From NCBI GenBank assembly GCA_900554315.1, contig USGP01000026.1:1-14693 (forward strand): 14,693 nt of DNA, given 5' to 3'. Of the stretch, positions 1-6,667 are shown in pieces; position 1 is the first letter of the stretch; each line of letters starts with the position of its first letter. A program made the position numbers and the translations under genes. Origin of the DNA: an uncultured Mycoplasmatota bacterium (GTDB lineage: Bacteria; Bacillota_I; Bacilli_A; RF39; UBA660). Below the pieces are notes generated by a model that made no database searches, was not told where the DNA came from, and saw nothing but the letters and a program-made list of their open reading frames with translations.

Positions 1-2480
1 TTGACTACTCTATGTCGGTCATTGTTTCACGTGCCCTTCCGGATGTTAGAGATGGATTTAAGCCCGTTCACCGTAGAATTTTATACGGAATGATGGAATT
101 GGGTAATACTTCAGACAAACCTTATAAAAAGTCAGCGAGAATCGTGGGTGAGGTACTTGGTAAGTATCATCCTCATGGGGATTTTTCTGTTTATTTTGCA
201 ATGGTGCGTATGGCTCAGGAATGGGCAATGCGTTATCCTTTGGTAGATGGACAGGGAAACTTTGGTTCTGTGGATGGTGATAGCCCTGCTGCTATGCGTT
301 ATACAGAAGCAAGATTATCTAAAATAGCAGGTGAACTACTTAAAGATATTGAAAAAGGAACTGTTAATATGGCTCCTAACTATGATGATACAAGAGTAGA
401 ACCAACAGTACTTCCTTGCAAGTTTCCTAATTTACTTGTAAATGGTACTACTGGTATTAGTGCTGGTTATGCTACTAATATGCCTCCGCATAATTTAGGT
501 GAAGTTATTGATGCTACAATATTTAGAATAGATAATCCTAATAGTAGACTTGATACAATAATGAATTATGTCAAAGGACCAGATTTTCCTACTGGTGGTA
601 TTATTGAAGGTATTGATGGAATTCGTCAAGCTTATGAGACTGGTCGTGGAAAGATTGTTGTAAAAAGTCGATATACAATCGAAGAAAATAAAAATGGTAA
701 GTCCATTATTATTACAGAAATACCATTCGAAGTAAATAAAGCGTTGATGGTTAAAAAGATTGATGATATTCGTATTGATAAAAAAATAGATGGTATTGGG
801 GAAGTAAGGGATGAGTCAGCAGCTGATGTTCGTGTTGTGATTGATTTAAAGAAGAATGCAAATGTAGATTTGGTTATCAATTATTTACTCAAGAATACAG
901 ACATGCAAATTAATTACAATTTTAATATGGTTGCTATTGTCAATAAGCGACCTAAGTTATTGGGGCTTGCACAGTCTTTAGATGCTTTTATTGCTCATCA
1001 AAGAGAAGTTGTTCGTCGTCGTACAGAGTTTGATTTAGCTCATGCAAAAGCACGTTATCATATTGTAGAAGGATTAATTAAATGTCTTTCTATTTTAGAT
1101 GAAGTCATTAAAGTTATTCGTGAGTCTAAAAATAAGAGTGATGCTAAAGAAAACTTGGTAAAAGAATTTGAATTTACTATGGAGCAAGCAGAAGCTATTG
1201 TTACCTTACAACTTTATCGTTTAACGAATACAGATGTTGTTGCTTTACAAGAAGAGATGGCAAACTTAGAAAAGATTATTAATGGTTTGACTGCTATTTT
1301 AGGTAGTGAAGATGTTTTAAAATCTGTTATGAAGAAAGATTTACGTGATGTTAAGAAAGAGTATGCAACAGAACGTTTAACAGATATTAAAGCTGAAATT
1401 ACCGAAATTAAGATTGATACTACAGCAATGATTCCTAAAGAAGATTGTGTTGTTATGGTTACGAAGGATGGATATGTTAAACGTACTTCCTTTAGAAGCT
1501 ATACAGCATCTAATCCTGAAGATATTACGATTAAAGAGAATGATTATATTTTGGGTATTTATGAGATGACGACGTTAGATACGTTGTTGGTATTTACTAC
1601 TCATGGTAATTATTTACATATTCCAGTTCATATTTTACCTGATTTAAAATGGAAAGATATGCCTAAACATGTAAGTAATGTGATTGAAATTTCTCCAGAT
1701 GAAGCAGTGGTTTGTGCTATTCCAGTCGCAACTTTTGATACTGATAAAAATGTTGTTATTACATCTCGTAATGGTATGATTAAACGTAGTAAGTTAGCAG
1801 ACTTTAAACTTTCTCGTTATTCTAAACCAACTAGTTGTATGAAGTTAAAGGATGATGATTTATTAATCGATGCTTTTGTAGAAGAGAAGAATACTTTATT
1901 CCTTACAACAGATAGTGGTTATGGATTAAGTTTTGCTACAGAAGAGGTTCCGGTTGTAGGGGTTAAAGCTGCTGGTGTTAAGGCTATGAAATTAAAAGAT
2001 GATCATTTGGTATCTATTAACCAATTTGATCCAACAGAGGCAGAGTATTTATCTGTTATTACTGATAAAGGTACTGGTAAGAGAGTACATTTAAATGAGT
2101 TTGAACTTTCTACTCGTGCTAGACGTGGGTTGTTGGTTATTCGTGAGGTTAAGAGTAATCCATATCATATTATCAAGACTTTTATTACGGATTCTAAAAA
2201 TTATATTGGTATTAAGAATGGTGAGATTGAAACTTTAAAATTGACAGAATTAAATATTGCAGATCGTTATTCTATTGGTGGTCAAATTTCTAAACATGAA
2301 CTTAGTGATAGTTTTATGATTGCTACTCTTCAAAGAAGAGAAGAACCTATGCAAGAGGAAATTGAAACCTTGGATGTAGAAGAAGTGATGCCCGAAGTGA
2401 AAGATGTTCCTAAGAAAGATAAAATTTCTTTAAAAGAAATTGATGATCGTTTGATGACAATTGATGATTTTTTGAAATAG
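1..2480 (+). CDS. parC: DNA topoisomerase IV subunit A (5'-truncated by window edge)
   Basis: This is the A subunit of topoisomerase IV, which cuts and rejoins duplex DNA and with ParE unlinks daughter chromosomes. The frame is open to the window edge (first full codon at 3), and DYSMSVIVSRALPDVRDG is internal to the family, so the ATG at 12 is not the true start; by comparison with S. aureus GrlA about 20 residues are missing. Numbering from that Met, the catalytic tyrosine is Tyr97 in AAMRYTEARL, and the breakage-reunion core is followed by a coiled-coil gate and a C-terminal beta-pinwheel. ParC rather than GyrA is indicated by close resemblance to GrlA (for example GTTGISAGYAT, VEGLIK, LQLYRLTNTD) and by a degenerate GyrA-box region (TRARRG near residue 700). 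Oddity: the quinolone-contact positions equivalent to GrlA Ser80 and Glu84 are both Phe (58 and 62). A hairpin terminator follows. Confidence 0.95.
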   Translation, partial: DYSMSVIVSRALPDVRDGFKPVHRRILYGMMELGNTSDKPYKKSARIVGEVLGKYHPHGDFSVYFAMVRMAQEWAMRYPLVDGQGNFGSVDGDSPAAMRYTEARLSKIAGELLKDIEKGTVNMAPNYDDTRVEPTVLPCKFPNLLVNGTTGISAGYATNMPPHNLGEVIDATIFRIDNPNSRLDTIMNYVKGPDFPTGGIIEGIDGIRQAYETGRGKIVVKSRYTIEENKNGKSIIITEIPFEVNKALMVKKIDDIRIDKKIDGIGEVRDESAADVRVVIDLKKNANVDLVINYLLKNTDMQINYNFNMVAIVNKRPKLLGLAQSLDAFIAHQREVVRRRTEFDLAHAKARYHIVEGLIKCLSILDEVIKVIRESKNKSDAKENLVKEFEFTMEQAEAIVTLQLYRLTNTDVVALQEEMANLEKIINGLTAILGSEDVLKSVMKKDLRDVKKEYATERLTDIKAEITEIKIDTTAMIPKEDCVVMVTKDGYVKRTSFRSYTASNPEDITIKENDYILGIYEMTTLDTLLVFTTHGNYLHIPVHILPDLKWKDMPKHVSNVIEISPDEAVVCAIPVATFDTDKNVVITSRNGMIKRSKLADFKLSRYSKPTSCMKLKDDDLLIDAFVEEKNTLFLTTDSGYGLSFATEEVPVVGVKAAGVKAMKLKDDHLVSINQFDPTEAEYLSVITDKGTGKRVHLNEFELSTRARRGLLVIREVKSNPYHIIKTFITDSKNYIGIKNGEIETLKLTELNIADRYSIGGQISKHELSDSFMIATLQRREEPMQEEIETLDVEEVMPEVKDVPKKDKISLKEIDDRLMTIDDFLK

Positions 2481-2508
2481 ATAATCGATTAGGATTTATT
2501 ATAATAGG

Positions 2509-2534
2509 AAAAGAAGATAATTCTTCTTTTTTTT
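2509..2534 (+). terminator. Rho-independent terminator after parC
   Basis: AAAAGAAG (2509-2516) pairs with CTTCTTTT (2523-2530) around a six-base loop and runs into a T-rich tract. It lies 28 bases after the parC stop and separates parC from the ylbD-like gene. The stem is A/T-rich, so strength is moderate. Confidence 0.75.
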
Positions 2535-2545
2535 ATTTTTCTACA

Positions 2546-2562
2546 TAAAATATAGTGGTGAT
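2546..2562 (+). promoter_or_regulatory. Putative -10 box and adjacent SD of the ylbD-like gene
   Basis: A -10-like TAAAAT at 2546-2551 lies just after the parC terminator. A start site seven bases downstream (2558) would fall in the GGTGAT ribosome-binding sequence at 2557-2562, which is three bases from the ATG at 2566. No good -35 is visible. The placement after a terminator makes a promoter here likely, but the exact start is inferred. Confidence 0.45.
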
Positions 2563-2565
2563 ACT

Positions 2566-2913
2566 ATGTCGAAGGAAAGTTTTAAGTCATTTGCTAGAGG
2601 TCATACGGAACTGGCTAGTTATGTGATGAGCGGAAAGACTAATTGGCAGAAGCTTTATGAACTCTATGAAATTTATGGAGAAAATAGTAGCGTTTGGAAA
2701 GACTATTTTTCATCTACATCTTCTACTTCTAGTAGTCATGATTTTTCTTCTCTGAAAGATTTAATGGATTATTTAAAGAATTTGGATTTAGATGGTGTAC
2801 AAAAGTCTATTGTTAATATGCAAAAAGCAATTGGTCTTATTCAAAATATAGGTGGTAATTTCTCTTCTAATTCTGTAAAATCTTCTTCTGGATATTCTTA
2901 TTTGGATGATTAA
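2566..2913 (+). CDS. YlbD-like small protein
   Basis: This 115-residue soluble protein resembles the Bacillus YlbD family (annotated as a putative spore coat protein). The recognisable part is the N-terminal half: an FKSFARGHTEL start, then a KTNWQKLYELYEIYGE motif (residues 24-39) that matches the family pattern of a basic residue, T-W-Q-E-L-Y-E and a G-E turn, followed by an aromatic VWKDY. A serine-rich linker (about 49-62) leads to an amphipathic helical region (63-96) and a Ser/Gly-rich tail. No signal peptide or membrane segment is seen. It is followed two bases later by a YlbE-like gene, reproducing Bacillus gene order. Nothing else in the window points to sporulation, so a coat role should not be assumed. 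Function is unknown. Confidence 0.65.
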   Translation: MSKESFKSFARGHTELASYVMSGKTNWQKLYELYEIYGENSSVWKDYFSSTSSTSSSHDFSSLKDLMDYLKNLDLDGVQKSIVNMQKAIGLIQNIGGNFSSNSVKSSSGYSYLDD

Positions 2914-2915
2914 AT

Positions 2916-3137
2916 ATGACACCGTTGATGTTACAAAAGATAAGAGAAAATCCGTTACTTTCAGATTATTTAAAAGTAGATTCTTCTTGGTATAAAAGAT
3001 TAAATCGAAATGAGGATTGTCTAAAAGACATGGAGAAAGCTGCTAAAAAGTATTTTAAATTGACAGGAGAAGATAAATTAGAACGAGCTGTTGATCAAAT
3101 GAAGATGATTTCTGCTTTTATGGATGTATTTCAGTAG
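2916..3137 (+). CDS. YlbE-like small protein
   Basis: This 73-residue protein resembles the Bacillus YlbE family in length and pattern: an N-terminal helix ending IRENPLLSDYL, a SSWYKRLNRNE motif (residues 23-33, the family's P-x-W-Y-R-x-L-x-R-N/P signature), then a basic helix and a C-terminal MKMISAFMDVF helix. It starts two bases after the ylbD-like stop, with a weak GGATGAT ribosome-binding sequence (2904-2910) inside the end of the preceding gene, which suggests co-translation. No membrane segment is seen. The biochemical role is not known; the call rests on motif and neighbourhood together. Confidence 0.65.
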   Translation: MTPLMLQKIRENPLLSDYLKVDSSWYKRLNRNEDCLKDMEKAAKKYFKLTGEDKLERAVDQMKMISAFMDVFQ

Positions 3138-3142
3138 TTTTA

Positions 3143-3151
3143 TGTTATAAT
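3143..3151 (+). promoter_or_regulatory. Extended -10 promoter directly upstream of the ylbF-like gene
   Basis: TGTTATAAT is a perfect extended -10 (TG-n-TATAAT) in the 20-base gap between the ylbE-like stop and the next ATG. A start seven bases after the box is position 3158, which is the A of that ATG. This predicts a leaderless transcript. There is no -35 match, which extended -10 promoters do not strictly need. Confidence 0.55.
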
Positions 3152-3157
3152 CATTTT

Positions 3158-3442
3158 ATGAATGAATTAATAGAAGCATTAGAAAATTTAAAAAAAGTGA
3201 TTTTAGAAGATGAGAAAGTCGTTTCTTTTTTAGAACAGAAAAAAGTTACTTTGGCTGATAAAGATTTAATGAGTCAAATTTCTATCTATAAGAAAACTTT
3301 TTCTTCTGAATTAAAAGAGAAAATTGAAAAAACTCCTTCTTTTTTGGCGTATAAAGAAAAAGAAACCGAAGTTAATTTACTTATTTTGGATTTTAATCAA
3401 AAGTTTAGGAAGCTTCGTGGAGATTATGATTGTAGAAAGTAG
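3158..3442 (+). CDS. YlbF/YmcA family protein (short form)
   Basis: This 94-residue, highly charged and largely helical protein fits the YlbF/YmcA (DUF964) family: a helical hairpin with a conserved middle segment, here SFLAYKEKETEVNLLILDFNQ (about residues 61-81), where Bacillus has a matching F-K-x-A-E-N-E-L pattern. In B. subtilis YlbF works with YmcA and YaaT as the Y-complex that guides RNase Y in mRNA processing and affects competence and biofilm. Placement after ylbD- and ylbE-like genes and before rsmD matches the Bacillus locus. Unlike B. subtilis YlbF (149 residues), this copy ends early and lacks the C-terminal cysteine cluster; its only Cys is third from the end. It has no Shine-Dalgarno sequence and may be leaderless. 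YmcA-type rather than YlbF-type identity cannot be excluded from sequence alone. Confidence 0.6.
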   Translation: MNELIEALENLKKVILEDEKVVSFLEQKKVTLADKDLMSQISIYKKTFSSELKEKIEKTPSFLAYKEKETEVNLLILDFNQKFRKLRGDYDCRK

Positions 3443-3450
3443 GGGATTTT

Positions 3451-3996
3451 TTGAAAATAATTAGTGGTAAATATAAAGGCAGAAATTTGGTTGGGTTTGA
3501 TATTCAGGGAACTAGACCTACTATGGATCGGGTTAAGGAAAGCTTGTTCGGGATGATACAAAATTACGTAGATGAGGCAGTGGTTTTAGATTTATTTGCA
3601 GGAAGTGGGAATTTGGGTTTTGAAGCATTAAGTGAAGGAGCTAAAAAGGCATACTTGGTTGATAAAAATAGAAAGGCCTATGATGTTATTTTAAAAAACA
3701 TTCATACAATTGATATCTGTGATGCTTATCCGTATTGTATGAATTATGAAAAAGCACTTTTTGAGTTTTCTCAAAAAGGAATTCAATTTGATATTATTTT
3801 TTTAGATCCACCATATCAAACAGACTTAGTGAAAAAGAGTATTCAGAAGATTATGAATTTGGGATTACTTTCTTCTGATGGTATTATTGTTGCTGAAAGT
3901 GATCAAATGGAAAAAATTATTTTTCCTTCTAGTCTTTTTGTTGTCAAGAGTAAAAAATATGGTGATAAATGGGTAGCTATCTTACGTCAAGTGTGA
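3451..3996 (+). CDS. rsmD: 16S rRNA (guanine(966)-N(2))-methyltransferase RsmD
   Basis: RsmD uses S-adenosylmethionine to methylate N2 of G966 in 16S rRNA of the small subunit. The 181-residue length matches the family (B. subtilis YlbH is about the same). Visible motifs: MKIISGKYKGR at the N-terminus, TRPTMDRVKESLF (21-33), the SAM-binding LDLFAGSGNLGFEAL (46-60), an acidic residue ending strand 2 (Asp71), and the catalytic DPPY (119-122) of N2-guanine methyltransferases. The start is TTG, chosen because it gives the conserved N-terminus and is preceded by AGGGGAT (3441-3447) that overlaps the stop of the ylbF-like gene, implying translational coupling. The TGA stop shows that TGA is not read as Trp here. 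In Bacillus the next gene is coaD; here it is an unrelated surface protein. Confidence 0.93.
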   Translation: MKIISGKYKGRNLVGFDIQGTRPTMDRVKESLFGMIQNYVDEAVVLDLFAGSGNLGFEALSEGAKKAYLVDKNRKAYDVILKNIHTIDICDAYPYCMNYEKALFEFSQKGIQFDIIFLDPPYQTDLVKKSIQKIMNLGLLSSDGIIVAESDQMEKIIFPSSLFVVKSKKYGDKWVAILRQV

Positions 3997-4015
3997 TAAA
4001 ATAATCGTAAGATAG
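3977..4015 (+). promoter_or_regulatory. Inverted repeat flanking an extended -10 promoter
   Basis: CTATCTTACG (3977-3986) and its exact reverse complement CGTAAGATAG (4006-4015) flank a 19-base spacer. Inside the spacer is TGATAAAAT (3994-4002), an extended -10 whose first three bases are the rsmD stop codon. The right arm overlaps the AGG of the ribosome-binding sequence AGGTGAT (4014-4020) of the next gene. There is no T tract, so it does not look like a terminator. It could be a dyad operator on the surface-protein promoter, or an RNA hairpin hiding the SD in rsmD read-through transcripts. Confidence 0.5.
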
Positions 4016-4023
4016 GTGATTAT

Positions 4024-5553
4024 ATGAAAAAGTTAAATAATCAGGGTTTTGCAATTTCGACATTATTATATGGACTTATGATAATGTCTTTATTAATTGT
4101 TTTGGCTTTACTTGGTAATCTTAGTACGAGTCGTCAAAATACAGTTAATTATGTAGATTTGATTGAGGATGAATTAAATCGTTTAAGCGTTTCTGATTCT
4201 TCTGGTTATTATCAAGGTGGTGCAGTTGATAGTAATGGAAGAGAATATATTGCTCCAGATGGTGCTTGGTATAAAATAGAAATATGGGGAGCTGGAACGA
4301 ATACTCAAAGAGGAGATTATGCTTCTGCTATTATGTATTTGCAAGCTAATGATTTTATTTATTTTTATTTAGGAAGTCAAGATGGTTCTTTTAATGGTGG
4401 AGCTACGGATGTTCGTCTTTATTCTAGTGATGTGAATGATTCAGATTCACTTGCCAGTCGTTTTATGGTTGCTTTAGGTGGTAAGGGTAGTGGTAAATAT
4501 TATGGTATGACTACATCTTTTATTTATGGTAATGCTGGTTCTAGATTTGCTAATAAGAGCGGAACTTTGACAAATCAGCCTTCAGGAACATATGAGGATT
4601 TGTTTCGAGGTGATTATGATAGCTCTGGTAATCCACGAATAGAAGATTATACTCCTAAAATCTATAATGGTATGATTATAGAAGATGTTCATAGTGGAAA
4701 TGGACAATTCAAGGTTACTAAAGTTTCTAGCAATGATGAAAATAATCCTCCTAGAAAAGGTTCTAATGCCTCTCTAAATCAAGTACAGTATATTAGGGAT
4801 TGTGTGTCTGGTAGTGCTACTTGGTCGGAGATACAAGCTATTGATGAAGGTAGAAATGTTGCTTTAAATAGAAGCGTTAGTGGTTCTGGTATTTCTAATA
4901 GTAGCAAAATGGTGGATGGAGATACCACTACTAAAGCAACTGCCAGTGGAAGTGGTTCTCATTGTGTTACTATCAATTTAGGTGGTAGATACGATTTAGA
5001 GGAAGTTGCTGTTTGGCATAGTGCTAATGCTACTTTAACTGGTCATAGTGTCTCTGTAAGTTCTGATAATTCTAATTGGAGAACGCTTGGTAGTGCCAGT
5101 GGTAAATTTAAAGATCCTGCTTCAGGTCTTCATTTTAGTTCTTTCCAATATGATACTACGCAAAATCTTCCAGATGGTAATTATTATATTTTTGTAGATA
5201 GTAATCATGTTTTAGGACTTAAAAATGAATCTAATCAGTTTATGGTCGGAGAGTTGTTTGATGGTAGTGATGAGCAGTTGTGGCATGTATATCAAAGTAG
5301 TGGAAAATATTATATTGAATCTGTTGTAAATCAGAGAGTATTACAAGCGGAAGGTTCTAATCTATATTTTAGAGATAAGTCTTCTTCTGGGGCTCAATTA
5401 TTTACTATTGCTTCTTTAGGTAATGGCTATTACCGTATGAATAATAGTTCTAATACCAGAATAGCTCTTCAAAATAATAGTGTTAATGGAATGTTAGTAA
5501 GTAACAATGCTACTGGTTATAATCAGTTCCGTTTTGTTCTTGCTAGTTATTAG
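4024..5553 (+). CDS. Pilin-like anchored surface protein with glycine-rich, discoidin-like and ricin-like modules
   Basis: The 509-residue product has a short basic N-terminus, NNQGF and a hydrophobic segment (about residues 9-33), resembling a type III prepilin signal with possible cleavage between Gly8 and Phe9; however position +5 is Thr, not the usual Glu, so it may simply be a membrane anchor. Residues about 76-235 resemble the glycine-rich domain related to that of ALK-type receptors (YKIEIWGAG, then GGATDVRL, then SRFMVALGGKG). Residues about 250-365 look like an F5/8 type C (discoidin) fold: SKMVDGDTTT, VTINLGGRYDLEEVAVW, then VSVSSDNSNWRTLG, with two cysteines (260, 314). Residues about 380-509 look like a ricin-type beta-trefoil: GNYYIFVDSN, DEQLWHVY, GNGYYRMNN. 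The modules suggest glycan binding outside the cell. The specific ligand, and whether it is part of a pilus, are unknown; no assembly genes are in the window. Confidence 0.72.
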   Translation: MKKLNNQGFAISTLLYGLMIMSLLIVLALLGNLSTSRQNTVNYVDLIEDELNRLSVSDSSGYYQGGAVDSNGREYIAPDGAWYKIEIWGAGTNTQRGDYASAIMYLQANDFIYFYLGSQDGSFNGGATDVRLYSSDVNDSDSLASRFMVALGGKGSGKYYGMTTSFIYGNAGSRFANKSGTLTNQPSGTYEDLFRGDYDSSGNPRIEDYTPKIYNGMIIEDVHSGNGQFKVTKVSSNDENNPPRKGSNASLNQVQYIRDCVSGSATWSEIQAIDEGRNVALNRSVSGSGISNSSKMVDGDTTTKATASGSGSHCVTINLGGRYDLEEVAVWHSANATLTGHSVSVSSDNSNWRTLGSASGKFKDPASGLHFSSFQYDTTQNLPDGNYYIFVDSNHVLGLKNESNQFMVGELFDGSDEQLWHVYQSSGKYYIESVVNQRVLQAEGSNLYFRDKSSSGAQLFTIASLGNGYYRMNNSSNTRIALQNNSVNGMLVSNNATGYNQFRFVLASY

Positions 5554-5575
5554 AGGTGTAAAGCCTCTTTTTTTT
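5552..5575 (+). terminator. Rho-independent terminator after the surface protein
   Basis: AGAGG (5552-5556) pairs with CCTCT (5564-5568), with a possible extra T-G pair, followed by eight T residues. The stem begins within the stop codon of the surface protein gene. It isolates that gene from the heat-shock operon. Confidence 0.85.
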
Positions 5576-5583
5576 ACAGAAAA

Positions 5584-5610
5584 TTAGCACAAGTTGTTGA
5601 CAAGTGCTAA
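5584..5610 (+). promoter_or_regulatory. CIRCE operator 1
   Basis: TTAGCACAA-N9-AAGTGCTAA, the HrcA operator, with seven of nine paired positions symmetric. The promoter -35 TTGACA (5597-5602) lies within it, so bound HrcA would cover the -35. Confidence 0.92.
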
Positions 5611-5625
5611 TCAATTGCATATAAT
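5597..5625 (+). promoter_or_regulatory. Vegetative (sigma-A type) promoter of hrcA-grpE-dnaK-dnaJ
   Basis: Perfect consensus TTGACA (5597-5602) and TATAAT (5620-5625) are separated by the optimal 17 bases. The -35 is inside CIRCE 1 and the predicted start, near 5632, is inside CIRCE 2. Such a strong promoter clamped by a repressor is typical of HrcA control. Confidence 0.93.
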
Positions 5626-5629
5626 ATAA

Positions 5630-5656
5630 TTAGCACTTAGGAAAAGATAGTGCTAA
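5630..5656 (+). promoter_or_regulatory. CIRCE operator 2
   Basis: TTAGCACTT-N9-TAGTGCTAA, with eight of nine paired positions symmetric. It begins five bases after the -10 and covers the predicted transcription start, so it is transcribed into the leader and may also form an RNA hairpin just upstream of the AGGAGG (5661-5666) of hrcA. Confidence 0.93.
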
Positions 5657-5674
5657 CAGTAGGAGGAAGGAAAT

Positions 5675-6661
5675 ATGTTAACGGATAGACAGTGTAAGGT
5701 CTTAAAGTTGATTGTTGAAAAATATATTAAAGATCCAATTCCAGTTGGCTCTAAGACGATATCTAAAACATTGAAATGTTCCAGTGCGACTGTTCGTAAT
5801 GAAATGTCTGCTTTGGAAGAAGCAGGACTTTTGGAGAAGACACATACTTCATCCGGTCGTGTTCCTAGTGAAGATGGTTATCGTTATTATGTTGATCATT
5901 TAATGGAACCTAAGAAGATGAGTGGAGAAGATATGTTAAAGCTTCAAACCGTTTTTCATAACCAACAGCTTGCTTTATCAGATGTTATAGTAAAGAGTTT
6001 ACAGGTGATATCTGATATGACTAATTATACTACTGTCGTACTTGGTAGTACATCTCATGAGAATCTTCTTAAACAAATAGAAGTAGTTCCGATTGATGAA
6101 GGTAGTATGATTGTAATTGTTATTACTGATAAAGGTCATGTTGAACATAAAAATATTCGTTTGCAAGACGTTTCTTTGGAAGATATTAAGAAAACAGTTA
6201 ATTTAATTAATAATTTAATTGCTGGTACTCCTATTGATGAAGTTAGTGCAAAACTAGAATATGAAGTAAAGCCTATTATTGGGAAGTATGTTAAACAACA
6301 TGAGCAACTATATAATGCCTTCTATCATGTATTTAGTGATTTCACGAGTCAAGAAATTAATGTTGTTGGTAAGAACAAGTTTTTAACACAACCTGAATTT
6401 AGTAATGTTGAAAAAATTCAGTCTGTATTTAATAAACTTGATAACCCAGAACTTCTTCATAAAATTGAAGAAGATGGTGACAACAATATTAAAGTTTATA
6501 TTGGTAGTGAAAGTAAAATTGATGATGATGTTACTGTGATTAAGACTAAATTTAAGAGTGGTAATCAAGAAGGAACACTTGCCATTATTGGACCAAAGAG
6601 AATGGAATATGATCGTGTCGTTTCCATGCTTGAATACATGAAAGAAAATATAGAAAGGTAG
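5675..6661 (+). CDS. hrcA: Heat-inducible transcription repressor HrcA
   Basis: HrcA binds CIRCE operators as a dimer and represses class I heat-shock genes; in studied Gram-positive bacteria GroE chaperonin keeps it active. The 328-residue protein has the winged-helix region at about residues 1-75, with PVGSKTISKTL, SSATVRNEMSALEEAGLL and HTSSGRVPSEDGYRYYVD, all hallmark family motifs, and a C-terminal GAF-like and dimerisation part with a GTLAIIGPKRMEYDRVVSML segment. The ATG is preceded by AGGAGG at an eight-base spacing. It is the first gene of the operon and autoregulated through the two CIRCE sites directly upstream. The stop at 6659-6661 is six bases from the grpE start. Confidence 0.97.
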   Translation: MLTDRQCKVLKLIVEKYIKDPIPVGSKTISKTLKCSSATVRNEMSALEEAGLLEKTHTSSGRVPSEDGYRYYVDHLMEPKKMSGEDMLKLQTVFHNQQLALSDVIVKSLQVISDMTNYTTVVLGSTSHENLLKQIEVVPIDEGSMIVIVITDKGHVEHKNIRLQDVSLEDIKKTVNLINNLIAGTPIDEVSAKLEYEVKPIIGKYVKQHEQLYNAFYHVFSDFTSQEINVVGKNKFLTQPEFSNVEKIQSVFNKLDNPELLHKIEEDGDNNIKVYIGSESKIDDDVTVIKTKFKSGNQEGTLAIIGPKRMEYDRVVSMLEYMKENIER

Positions 6662-6667
6662 GTAGTT

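Noticed and set aside
1..330. The first 300 or so bases of parC look a little richer in G/C than the rest, suggesting a recombined 5' segment.
   Set aside because: The protein is continuous and conserved there, the shift is judged by eye only, and highly conserved core motifs restrict codon choice.
2500..2505. A perfect TATAAT just before the parC terminator, suggesting another promoter.
   Set aside because: A transcript from it would start inside the terminator stem, there is no -35 or TG, and such words are common in AT-rich intergenic DNA.
3994..3996. Possible use of TGA as tryptophan (Mycoplasma-type code), with rsmD reading on.
   Set aside because: RsmD is full length at this TGA, the next codons do not extend the family, the YcxB-like gene also ends in TGA, and Trp is TGG throughout.
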